Shown: positions 28,511 through 35,905 of the stretch, one piece after another
Layout of the letters: the number at the start of each line of letters is the position of its first letter
Numbering within the stretch: position 1 is the first letter of the stretch
DNA from: Cyanobacteria bacterium REEB446
Lineage (GTDB): Bacteria > Cyanobacteriota > Vampirovibrionia > LMEP-6097
Direction of reading: 5' to 3'
Length of the DNA stretch: 41,202 bases
Assembly: GCA_018970325.1 (NCBI GenBank)
Contig: JAGWWP010000017.1
Coordinates: 1 to 41,202, forward strand
Translations under genes and position numbers: made by a program
The notes under the pieces: generated by a model
Database searches by the model: none
Seen by the model: the letters and a program-made list of their open reading frames with translations, nothing else
What the model was told of the DNA's origin: nothing

Positions 28511-28519
28511 ATTTTACCA
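28511..28519 (-). promoter_or_regulatory. Extended -10 promoter element of carB
   Basis: On the minus strand TGGTAAAAT forms an extended -10 (TGnTAAAAT) ending 9 nt before the carB ATG. The intervening caagcttta has no Shine-Dalgarno site, so transcription would begin at or within a few bases of the start codon. Confidence 0.5.
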
Positions 28520-28673
28520 AAAATACAGTCATCACAAAATGCAGTTTTACTAAACAAAACTCAGAATTAAAGTTTATAAAAAAATTAAATAATCAACTTG
28601 CAAAATATCTTTACTTTGTATAAAATAGTATTTACCATTACTCGTTAAACATAATCTTAAAGGTAAGCCACTT

Positions 28674-28745
28674 GTGCCATTTCCAGTAAAACCCCCACTG
28701 AGAATATCTAATTCGTTGATAACTGGAGTTTGCTTTGGAGATTAG
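28674..28745 (+). CDS. Possible 23-aa upstream ORF overlapping the next gene
   Basis: A short frame from GTG 28674 to TAG 28745 overlaps the first 11 bases of the gene at 28735 in another phase. An AAAGG sequence lies upstream. It could couple translation to the next gene or be chance. The peptide is Pro- and Ser-rich and unrecognised. Confidence 0.2.
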   Translation: MPFPVKPPLRISNSLITGVCFGD

Positions 28746-30033
28746 TCATAAGCCTATACCTCTAAATAATTCACAGACAGCTCAGTCATCAAAGACAGAA
28801 AACACTCCCGCACACACATCGGATCCCGATACCAGTAAAACTCCGAAGGATACAGCCACAGTTCAGGCTACTCCTCTAAATTTAGGTGAATTACATAAAT
28901 CTGAGAATTTTAAATCTCATGATCTTGAACAGCTCAAAAGATTAGCTCAAATTAGAGAAATTTTAGATAAGAGCGGAAAAGACGATAAGGAGAATATAAA
29001 AGCAGGTGCCTTAGCTTTAGATTTACTAAATACGGTTAAAGCGAATCTTTTACCAGACGAAAAAAATATTTCTGCTAAAAATCAACACTTAGAAACTCTT
29101 AAAACGAGTATAGAATCCAAAAAATATGCCGACGCGATTAAAGGTGTCGGGCAGATGATGAATCTGTTTGAAATGGAGTCTAGAGGGGCGTTTACGCCAG
29201 TGAAAAATACTAAGGGGGGAACGATAGATACCTTAATCGATACCGCTATAAGCTTTATATTTGGTGATCTTATAGGTCCAGGCATAGTTTCAATTTTCAA
29301 GAAACTTGGGCATGGTCCTATAGATAAAACTTCTTTACCTGAAAACGGTAAACTAGCGGCAAATTTAGCTGTTGGCAGTGCTGGTTTTTATGCAGCAGAA
29401 GAATCTATAGGTAAATTCCTTGACCCACAATGGAAAAAGTTATTACCAAAAATTCGTCAATTTATGGATGATAAAATTCCAGATACTTTAATTAAAATGA
29501 ATCAAGCTGGTGATAAGCTTATCAAACAGATTACCCATACAGTGCTTGGCGTATTTGGTAAAAAACTTGAAACCAGCGAGAGTAAAGACTTTGTTAATCA
29601 AGATCTTAAAGATCGAGTTATAGATTATATTAAGAATAGAGCAGAAATTGATCATAAAGATGAAATGCATTTCCCGAAATTAGTCCGTGAAATGCTAAAT
29701 GATGATTACCAAAAACTCTATGGCAAAAAAATGCCTGTTCCCGTAGCTAAAGCTCTTGACGTCGCATTTGCCTGTGTGGATGAAGGATCACCAACAAGGA
29801 TGAGCTTGCTTGCAAATGAAGCAGCCTTAGTTGCTAAACCATTACTAGATAAATTCGGTCCTCCTGGTGCTGCTATTTATCATTTCTTCTTTGACATTGT
29901 GCCAAATGCTTATATATTTGTCACTAGACCTATTGCGATGTTTGCGATTAATCACAAAAAAAAAGAGTTACTAGATCGCGCTAATGATCTTGGAATAAGA
30001 CTCCCTGAGAAGGGTTCAGCTAATAAGCACTAA
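28735..30033 (+). CDS. Hypothetical protein, first member of a tandem paralogue pair (432 aa)
   Basis: I do not know this family. The N-terminal 60 residues are Thr/Ser/Pro-rich and probably disordered. Helical and hydrophobic segments follow near 160-185 and 210-230. The C-terminal 110 residues hold the block shared with the next gene: a KLYGKKMP element, then SLLANEAALVAKPLLDKFG and IVPNAYIF with a hydrophobic helix pair. There is no signal peptide. It starts at TTG 28735, with GGAG 7 nt upstream, and no ATG is near. It diverges from carB across 233 bp. The paralogue lies 61 nt downstream, so the two are likely co-expressed. Confidence 0.7.
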   Translation: MEISHKPIPLNNSQTAQSSKTENTPAHTSDPDTSKTPKDTATVQATPLNLGELHKSENFKSHDLEQLKRLAQIREILDKSGKDDKENIKAGALALDLLNTVKANLLPDEKNISAKNQHLETLKTSIESKKYADAIKGVGQMMNLFEMESRGAFTPVKNTKGGTIDTLIDTAISFIFGDLIGPGIVSIFKKLGHGPIDKTSLPENGKLAANLAVGSAGFYAAEESIGKFLDPQWKKLLPKIRQFMDDKIPDTLIKMNQAGDKLIKQITHTVLGVFGKKLETSESKDFVNQDLKDRVIDYIKNRAEIDHKDEMHFPKLVREMLNDDYQKLYGKKMPVPVAKALDVAFACVDEGSPTRMSLLANEAALVAKPLLDKFGPPGAAIYHFFFDIVPNAYIFVTRPIAMFAINHKKKELLDRANDLGIRLPEKGSANKH

Positions 30034-30077
30034 TCTCTCAAAATATTCATAACAATATTACACATCAAAATACCTTA

Positions 30078-30083
30078 TATACT
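30078..30083 (+). promoter_or_regulatory. -10-like box TATACT ahead of the gene at 30095
   Basis: TATACT ends 11 nt before ATG 30095, which would leave a leader of only a few bases. The second paralogue may thus have its own promoter. Confidence 0.3.
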
Positions 30084-30094
30084 CGTGCGAGATA

Positions 30095-31123
30095 ATGGAT
30101 AGCCTCCAGAACACCACTCTCCATAGAGACAATATGGTGCTTGCAAACGCAAGCCAGCTAGATAGAAACGCCTCCACTCTAGAGCAGAAAATAATTAGTC
30201 CTCCTTTCGCCACCATAGAAGCTGAAAATAGCCCAATAACAGAAAATCCTGATTTAAAAACCAAACAGGAAAAACAGGCTCAAATCAAAAAGCTGCACGA
30301 ACCTAAAAGCATTTTAACCATAGGTTTAGATGCACTATCCAGTTCAGCATTAACTTACGGTCCCTGTTCTTGGGTAATTGATTTAATAAAAGGTGCGGGG
30401 GATAAAATTCTAGTCAGAGACTCACAGCCAGATCAAGTTAAAGAAACTATACAGGTACTCTCGGGCTTAGTCGGAGTCTTCGGTGCAGAAAGAACTATCG
30501 GGAAACTTGATCCTTACATGGACAGAATAGTTCACAAGTTTAGTGATTATATTAGTGAAAAAAATCCTAAATTATTTAATAGTATTAATGAGCAAGTAGA
30601 AAAGTTTATAAACTCAAGCATCAAAAAAGCCTTAAGTAGTTTATTTAAAATCAATCCAGACTCAAAACAAACTCTCAGCGAAAATCTCAAAGAAGAAATG
30701 AAGAGCTATCAAGAATTAAAAGAGACTAAATTTTCACAGTATGAATTATCAGCAGAAAAGTTAAATAACGACAGTGATCTTGAAAAACAGAAATTCAGTT
30801 TAGTAAAAAAACTTTTAACTGAAAAATTCCACAACACTTATGGGAAAAACCTTCCCTCTTTTATTGAAAAAAGCATAGAAAGTCTATTGCTATTAACTAA
30901 GAATAATCATTACATCAGGCAAAGCTTCTTACTTGTAGATGAAGCTGCCTTAGCGATTAAACCAGTATTTGATAGGATGGGAGTGATCGGAGCTGGTCTA
31001 TTTACCACTTTATATAACATAGTTCCTAATGCCTATCTGGGCTTAAGAGCTGCTGGAATGTACCTGATTCGTGACTTAGAAAAAGAAGTCATGAAATTAC
31101 CTGAGAGTTCAGCACATCCTTAA
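30095..31123 (+). CDS. Hypothetical protein, second member of a tandem paralogue pair (342 aa)
   Basis: This is a paralogue of the preceding protein. Shared blocks in the same order are a hydrophobic region near 70-110, AERTIGKLDPY (129-139, versus AAEESIGKFLDP), the NTYGKNLP element near 250, and SFLLVDEAALAIKPVFDRMG with IVPNAY near 280-315. Its N-terminal disordered region is shorter. The final third is the best conserved. There is no signal peptide and no catalytic motif that I can name. The stop codon interlocks with that of hpt on the other strand in a TTAA. Confidence 0.7.
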   Translation: MDSLQNTTLHRDNMVLANASQLDRNASTLEQKIISPPFATIEAENSPITENPDLKTKQEKQAQIKKLHEPKSILTIGLDALSSSALTYGPCSWVIDLIKGAGDKILVRDSQPDQVKETIQVLSGLVGVFGAERTIGKLDPYMDRIVHKFSDYISEKNPKLFNSINEQVEKFINSSIKKALSSLFKINPDSKQTLSENLKEEMKSYQELKETKFSQYELSAEKLNNDSDLEKQKFSLVKKLLTEKFHNTYGKNLPSFIEKSIESLLLLTKNNHYIRQSFLLVDEAALAIKPVFDRMGVIGAGLFTTLYNIVPNAYLGLRAAGMYLIRDLEKEVMKLPESSAHP

Positions 31124-31680
31124 GAAAAAACCTCAACATAGCCAACATAAGGCAGCTCTCTAAAATGCTGAGAGTAATCTAAACCATAGCCCAAAATAAA
31201 ATAATCATCGATAGTAAAACAACAGTAATCTGGTTTTATATACTCTAATTCTTCTGCTCTTCTACATGGCTTATCAAATAAAGCTGCTATCTTTACTGAT
31301 TTGGCAAAAAGATGCTCGTTAAAAAAATCTAGTAAAAACTTAGCAGTTCTACCAGAATCTACAATATCCTCTACCACAAGAACATTACGCCCTTTCAATT
31401 CAGGCAAAGACAGATCTACGGCTTTCACCTTACCAGAGCTTTCAGTTTCATCATTATTATAACTAGATAACTTTATAAACTCTATCTGCACTGGTAATCC
31501 CATAGCTCTCACCAAATCAGCAGTAAATATAAAAGCACCTTTAAGAACGCCCACTACGACTAAATCCTCAACATCTTTATAGTCTCTTGAAATTTGCTGA
31601 GCTAATTCTTGAATTCTTTGCTGAATCTGTTCAGCAGAATAAAGAACTTTAATCGCACTACGGTCTTTAACATTAAGCAT
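31120..31680 (-). CDS. hpt: Hypoxanthine phosphoribosyltransferase
   Basis: Hpt salvages hypoxanthine (and guanine) to IMP/GMP with PRPP. The PRPP-binding signature VLVVEDIVDSGRT is at 100-112, with the upstream VGVLKGAFIF element (43-52) and the C-terminal DDYFILGYGLDY purine-binding segment. At 186 aa it is the normal size. It follows tilS after 85 nt on the same strand, the common bacterial tilS-hpt order. The gap holds half of the palindromic element. Its TAA stop interlocks with the stop of the convergent gene at 30095. Confidence 0.96.
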   Translation of the reverse strand: MLNVKDRSAIKVLYSAEQIQQRIQELAQQISRDYKDVEDLVVVGVLKGAFIFTADLVRAMGLPVQIEFIKLSSYNNDETESSGKVKAVDLSLPELKGRNVLVVEDIVDSGRTAKFLLDFFNEHLFAKSVKIAALFDKPCRRAEELEYIKPDYCCFTIDDYFILGYGLDYSQHFRELPYVGYVEVFS

Positions 31681-31719
31681 AAGGTGGATAGATAATTATA
31701 GCTAATTAAACTTAAAGGG

Positions 31720-31754
31720 CGTGTAGCGGAACTCCAATTTCTGCGTTTTCGTCG
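31720..31754 (+). repeat. 35-bp partial copy of the palindromic element
   Basis: This stretch is the perfect reverse complement of 24365-24399. It begins cgtgtagcggaac and ends ttttcgtcg. Only one end of the 121-bp element is present. It lies between tilS and hpt. Confidence 0.85.
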
Positions 31755-31765
31755 CCATTAAGCTC

Positions 31766-32707
31766 TCACTGAAAATCGGCTGCGACCTCTAAATAAATTT
31801 TTTTTTGTTTTATAGTAAAAAACCTATCTTTAGAAAAATTAATACGATGAAAACCACCTTGCTGAATAGCTTCCAGAAAATCATTCTGAAAATCGATATT
31901 AGTCGTAAAAAAACGCTCTAAAAGCCTGCGCTGTATTAGTTTTTCTAAACTCTTAAAAGATCCCAAAGCCCAAGGCAAGCTCCCTAGCTGTTTAACAGCA
32001 GATTCCACTTGAATATTAATATAGGTCTCCTGCTCCTCTATGAGTAAAGCAAGGCGATTAATATTATTTTTAAACTTAGGATTAATTTTTTCAGCTTCAG
32101 GAAAGATATTCAAGCGAATTCTGTTTCTTGAATAAAGGTCTGAAACATTAGAAGGATCTTCCCATATAGTTAAGTTAAAGTCTCTAGCAAATTCTTGCAG
32201 TTCTTTTTTCTCACATCTCAGTAATGGACGATGTAAAGTAAGCCCTGATGATTCTAATAAATTCTCGATAGGGATACCCTTTAAGCCAGCGACACCAGTT
32301 CCCCTAAAAAGCCTGAACAAAACAGTCTCAACATTATCATCTAAATGATGCCCCATAAATAAGTCCTGCACACCTAGCTCTGCTGTTTTCTGAATAAAAA
32401 ACTGGAAACGTAGATCCCGAGCATTTTCCTCATTTTTTTTCAGATCCGTGAAATCAAATTTCACAGAAATGTAATTAAAAGCTCGTCCTTCACAGTAATT
32501 ACCAAGAGACTTACTTATTTGAGTAGATCCCTCATGCCAAGCATGATCACAGTGCAAAACAAATATTTTTTCAGGCTTGTATATTTTACTTAACGCCTGG
32601 AGTAAAACCATAGAATCTAGACCACCAGAGCAAGCCACGGCAATAGATCGCTCTTCTAAATTCTTATCAAAGACATAAGCCTTTACCTTATTCGTTAAAC
32701 TCTGCAC
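31766..32707 (-). CDS. tilS: tRNA(Ile)-lysidine synthase
   Basis: TilS converts C34 of the tRNA-Ile(CAU) anticodon to lysidine so that it reads AUA. The N-type ATP pyrophosphatase loop SGGLDS is at 27-32, followed by the family elements HHLDDNVET and FRLFRGTG near 120-138 and a NRIRLNI motif near 190. At 313 aa it is the compact form, lacking the long C-terminal domains of the E. coli and Bacillus enzymes. Its start overlaps the end of the upstream NTF2-like gene by 20 bp, so the two are probably translationally coupled. Confidence 0.95.
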   Translation of the reverse strand: MQSLTNKVKAYVFDKNLEERSIAVACSGGLDSMVLLQALSKIYKPEKIFVLHCDHAWHEGSTQISKSLGNYCEGRAFNYISVKFDFTDLKKNEENARDLRFQFFIQKTAELGVQDLFMGHHLDDNVETVLFRLFRGTGVAGLKGIPIENLLESSGLTLHRPLLRCEKKELQEFARDFNLTIWEDPSNVSDLYSRNRIRLNIFPEAEKINPKFKNNINRLALLIEEQETYINIQVESAVKQLGSLPWALGSFKSLEKLIQRRLLERFFTTNIDFQNDFLEAIQQGGFHRINFSKDRFFTIKQKKIYLEVAADFQ

Positions 32708-33632
32708 GGGAAAAAGGTTCTTTAACTGTCTTCTTTGCCACTAAGGCTTCAGGCTTAACTAAGACATTTACTCTTTTCGAGATAAAAAGTATCCCATCTA
32801 GCTGAGGATCGACTAAGCCTTTATAGAAAAGGGCTGTGGCACTCACTAATTCATTATATTTATTATCATTAGCCTTAAATAATCTCTCTAACTTCTTTGC
32901 AGTTAGGTCTTGATAATCCTCATCAATAGCTTCTGGCTCATCTATATACTGAACTAATTCTTTATCTACAGAAGCAGAAACACTATAATCATCACCACCA
33001 GCGAAGTATAGAGCAGCGGAATAATCCTGTCCCGCATCCACCTGTTCTGGAGCTGAAAAATAAATATAATTCTCATCTAGCATTTTTTTAGCTCTACCGA
33101 AAGTAACAGTAGTTAGCTCAAAGTTAATTCTATCTGACTCTATTTTCCAATCTTTTCCATATCTTTTAAGATACATACTGCCTTGAGCGAGAGCATTTAT
33201 TTTCCCTCGTTCATTAAAGTCGGGATTAACATCCTTAGTCTCACCGACATAGTAATCTACGGTAGTTACAGTAGAATACATCTCTTGGTTTCTAAAAGCT
33301 CGCTTACGGTTAATAAGCTGAATATTTGGATAATTAGTCCAAAGCCTTTCTGTAAGCTTCTTATAATCATCTTTAATAATTCCATCTGCACTAATAAAGC
33401 TTTTACTATAGAAGGACATCAATTTTTCAATATCATGAGCATTCCAAGCAGAATAAAAATCATCAAGAAAATGTTTTACGGGATGATCAGAATCAGAGAC
33501 CTCTTTTGCGGCAAGAGCAGAGGAATTAGAATATTTAAACAGTACACTTGAAAAGAATCCTCCAGAGAGACCCATAAAAAGTACTAATATGCTGATATTC
33601 TTACTAATAGCTCTTAAATTTCTTTTTCCCAC
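32688..33632 (-). CDS. NTF2-like (SnoaL/DUF4440-type) exported or anchored protein
   Basis: A hydrophobic segment at about residues 13-30 looks like a signal peptide or membrane anchor. Residues about 48-170 have the pattern of an NTF2-like fold of the DUF4440/SnoaL kind: FLDDFYSAWNAHDIEKLMSFY followed by an alternating strand pattern ending in YGKDWKIESD. The last 130 residues include YSAALYFAGGDDYSVSASVD and may form a second domain that I cannot assign. Catalytic residues are not evident, so a binding role is as likely as enzymatic. It starts with GTG 33632, only 9 bp from the divergent asparaginase ATG. It leads the unit with tilS and hpt. Confidence 0.7.
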   Translation of the reverse strand: MGKRNLRAISKNISILVLFMGLSGGFFSSVLFKYSNSSALAAKEVSDSDHPVKHFLDDFYSAWNAHDIEKLMSFYSKSFISADGIIKDDYKKLTERLWTNYPNIQLINRKRAFRNQEMYSTVTTVDYYVGETKDVNPDFNERGKINALAQGSMYLKRYGKDWKIESDRINFELTTVTFGRAKKMLDENYIYFSAPEQVDAGQDYSAALYFAGGDDYSVSASVDKELVQYIDEPEAIDEDYQDLTAKKLERLFKANDNKYNELVSATALFYKGLVDPQLDGILFISKRVNVLVKPEALVAKKTVKEPFSRAEFNE

Positions 33633-33641
33633 AATACAATT

Positions 33642-34565
33642 ATGATAATAGACTTAGCTACAGTATATCGCAATAAGCAAATTGAAAGTATTCACTACGG
33701 CATCGCAGTTTTAGTTAAAGGCGAAAAGATAATACAGTCTTGGGGAAATGCAGATTTTAAATGCTTTACGCGTTCTATTATTAAACCTATTCAAGCTAAA
33801 GTCTCACTATCATTCATCAGTGAAAATATTCCAGATAAATATATAGCCATAGCCTGCGCTTCTCACAACAACACCCCTGAACAATTAAAAACTCTACTTG
33901 ACTTAAGCCAAGAATATGAAATAGAAGAAGACTCACTGAAGCTAGGACTACTAAAAGGATCTAATTTAAGCAGCGGGTATCTCAAATCAAAATTCGCACA
34001 CAACTGTGCTGGTAAGCATACTTTAATGCGAATTAGCGAGAACTCTTTAATGGAAGAATATAGCTATATAAACGAATCCCATCCTTTACAGAAAAGTATT
34101 TTGAGCGAAATTAAAAGATTAAGCGAGATCAAGAATGATCAAGAAATCATTACTGGCATTGATGGCTGTGGGTTACCAACTTTTCATCTCTCTCTTCAAG
34201 CAATGGCTCAAATATTTTCTAAAACAGCAGAAGAAAAAGAATATCAAAAAATTTATAAAGCCATGAACGAATACCCACTTTTAATAGGGGGACCGAATCA
34301 AATCGATTCATTAATCATGCAAGCTAGACCGAATAATTTTATGGCAAAAGGTGGAGCCGAAGGATTAATGGTAGTCTTAAATTTAATAAATCAGGAATGC
34401 CTCATTATTAAAATTATCGACGGATCATCCAGAGCGAAAAATATCATCACTAAAGGCTTCCTTGAACATCTTGGTTGGCTAAATCCAGGTGAAATCTTAT
34501 TAGATGAAAATATTTTTAATAGTCAAGAATTAGTTGTTGGTAATATTTCATTTAATGTTAGATGA
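33642..34565 (+). CDS. Asparaginase (asparaginase II / PF06089 family)
   Basis: This family is distinct from the E. coli AnsA/AnsB type and is thought to hydrolyse asparagine to aspartate. Family blocks are visible: GIAVLVKG with a following SWGN near the N-terminus, FTRSIIKPIQA (about 44-54), IACASHNN (about 83-90), HNCAGKHTLM (about 122-131) and GIDGCGLPTF (about 168-177). At 307 aa it is near the family length. ATG 33642 is fixed by homology. There is no room for a ribosome site, since the divergent start codon is 9 bp away. The stop overlaps the HIT gene start by a few bases. Confidence 0.85.
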   Translation: MIIDLATVYRNKQIESIHYGIAVLVKGEKIIQSWGNADFKCFTRSIIKPIQAKVSLSFISENIPDKYIAIACASHNNTPEQLKTLLDLSQEYEIEEDSLKLGLLKGSNLSSGYLKSKFAHNCAGKHTLMRISENSLMEEYSYINESHPLQKSILSEIKRLSEIKNDQEIITGIDGCGLPTFHLSLQAMAQIFSKTAEEKEYQKIYKAMNEYPLLIGGPNQIDSLIMQARPNNFMAKGGAEGLMVVLNLINQECLIIKIIDGSSRAKNIITKGFLEHLGWLNPGEILLDENIFNSQELVVGNISFNVR

Positions 34566-34905
34566 AAACTGCTTATTCTGTAAGATTATCACTGGAAAAA
34601 TACCAGCCAAAAAAATCTTTGAAAATGAAAGCATACTTGCTTTTAGCGATATAAATCCTTGTGCTGAACATCATTACCTAATAATTCCGAAAGAGCATAT
34701 TAAAAATCTAAACGAAATGCAAGATAATCACAAAAATATTCTTGGAGAAATTTTATTAACTGCCTCTCATTTAGCCTCTAAACTAGGCTTTGCCGAAAAA
34801 GGCTACAGAATAGTAGCAAACACTAACGAAGATGGAGGACAGACTGTTAACCATTTCCATCTTCATCTCATCGCTGGGCGAAAACTTGAATGGCCTCCAG
34901 GATGA
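34555..34905 (+). CDS. HIT-family nucleotide-binding hydrolase (HINT-type)
   Basis: Histidine-triad proteins hydrolyse nucleoside phosphoramidates and similar substrates. The C-terminal triad HFHLHL at 100-105 and the N-terminal CLFC (6-9) of the HINT branch are present, as is IIPKEHI near 44-50. I place the start at ATG 34555 (116 aa) because MLDENCLFC matches the family N-terminus. An in-frame TTG at 34534 would add seven residues deep inside the preceding gene. The overlap with the asparaginase stop indicates translational coupling. Confidence 0.93.
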   Translation: MLDENCLFCKIITGKIPAKKIFENESILAFSDINPCAEHHYLIIPKEHIKNLNEMQDNHKNILGEILLTASHLASKLGFAEKGYRIVANTNEDGGQTVNHFHLHLIAGRKLEWPPG

Positions 34906-34950
34906 ATTTCATATTCAGCCTAGCCTAAGATTAAATTGTTGATTATTTCA

Positions 34951-34959
34951 TGATATATT
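34951..34959 (+). promoter_or_regulatory. Extended -10 promoter element of the ROK kinase
   Basis: TGATATATT is an extended -10 (TGnTATATT) ending 7 nt before ATG 34967, with no Shine-Dalgarno site between. A leaderless transcript is likely. Confidence 0.5.
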
Positions 34960-34966
34960 CAAATAC

Positions 34967-35905
34967 ATGCTTATCAACGATGATGTTACGACAGTAGGTA
35001 TCGATTTGGGTGGTACTAAACTTGCAGCTGCTCCAATGAAAGGATCTATATTCGTTGAGTCAGAAATTATTAAAGAAGCGACCCCAAGTGGTACATCTGA
35101 AGACATTATCAGCACTATGTGCAAGATGGTTAAAAAAATCCAAGAGACACACAGTATCGCAGCAGTGGGAGTATCTACCGCTGGAATGGTAAATGAGAAA
35201 GGGGAAATGATAGGTTCATGTGGAAATATACCTTCTTGGAAAGGCACTAAAGTAAAAAAAGAATTAGAAGCTAAGCTCTCTATTCCAGTAATAGTCGAAA
35301 ATGATGCGAACTGCTCAGCTTATGGTGAGTATGCGATCGGCTCAGGGAAAGATTTTAAATCCATGATCATGGTCACACTCGGTACTGGAATTGGTGGTGG
35401 CATTATTATTAACGATCAAATCTGGCGTGGAGCACATTTTGGTGGCGGCGAAATAGGTCATCTAAAACTACACAGTAACAGAACTCGTAGATGCACTTGC
35501 GGCAGCTGGGATTGCTGGGAAGCCTATGCCTCTGGAACTGGGCTAAACAACACGGCTCGTACTTATTTAGCAGACCCTAATATAAATAACTACAGCTTAA
35601 TGGATAAATATAATCACGGAGATGCTGATGCTATCGAAGTTATAAGCGTTTGGCATGACCACGTAGCACAAGGTATAGCTAGCTTAATTAATAGCTTTGA
35701 TCCTGAAGCAGTCGTTATCGGCGGTGGCTTAGCACAGTTTATTAATTATCCTAATTTAAATAAAAAGCTCAAAGCTAGAGTAGTAGATGCTTTAAAGCCT
35801 TACATAAATGTTATAGAAGGCAAACTCGCTAATAATTCAGGGATGGTAGGTGCTGCCTGCCTAGCTAATGTTGAATTAGCTAATTTGAAAGTGCAAGTCG
35901 CTTAA
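34967..35905 (+). CDS. ROK-family sugar kinase (probable glucokinase)
   Basis: ROK kinases phosphorylate glucose or related sugars with ATP. The phosphate-1 motif DLGGTK (13-18), the catalytic END at 111-113, GTGIGGG (139-145) and GGGEIGH (159-165) are present. The ROK zinc site appears as CTCGSWDC (176-183) followed by WE, a slightly altered CxCGxxGCxE. At 312 aa it has the length of ROK glucokinases. Glucose is the likeliest substrate, but N-acetylmannosamine or another sugar cannot be excluded. Its stop interlocks with that of the convergent gene at 35902. Confidence 0.92.
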   Translation: MLINDDVTTVGIDLGGTKLAAAPMKGSIFVESEIIKEATPSGTSEDIISTMCKMVKKIQETHSIAAVGVSTAGMVNEKGEMIGSCGNIPSWKGTKVKKELEAKLSIPVIVENDANCSAYGEYAIGSGKDFKSMIMVTLGTGIGGGIIINDQIWRGAHFGGGEIGHLKLHSNRTRRCTCGSWDCWEAYASGTGLNNTARTYLADPNINNYSLMDKYNHGDADAIEVISVWHDHVAQGIASLINSFDPEAVVIGGGLAQFINYPNLNKKLKARVVDALKPYINVIEGKLANNSGMVGAACLANVELANLKVQVA

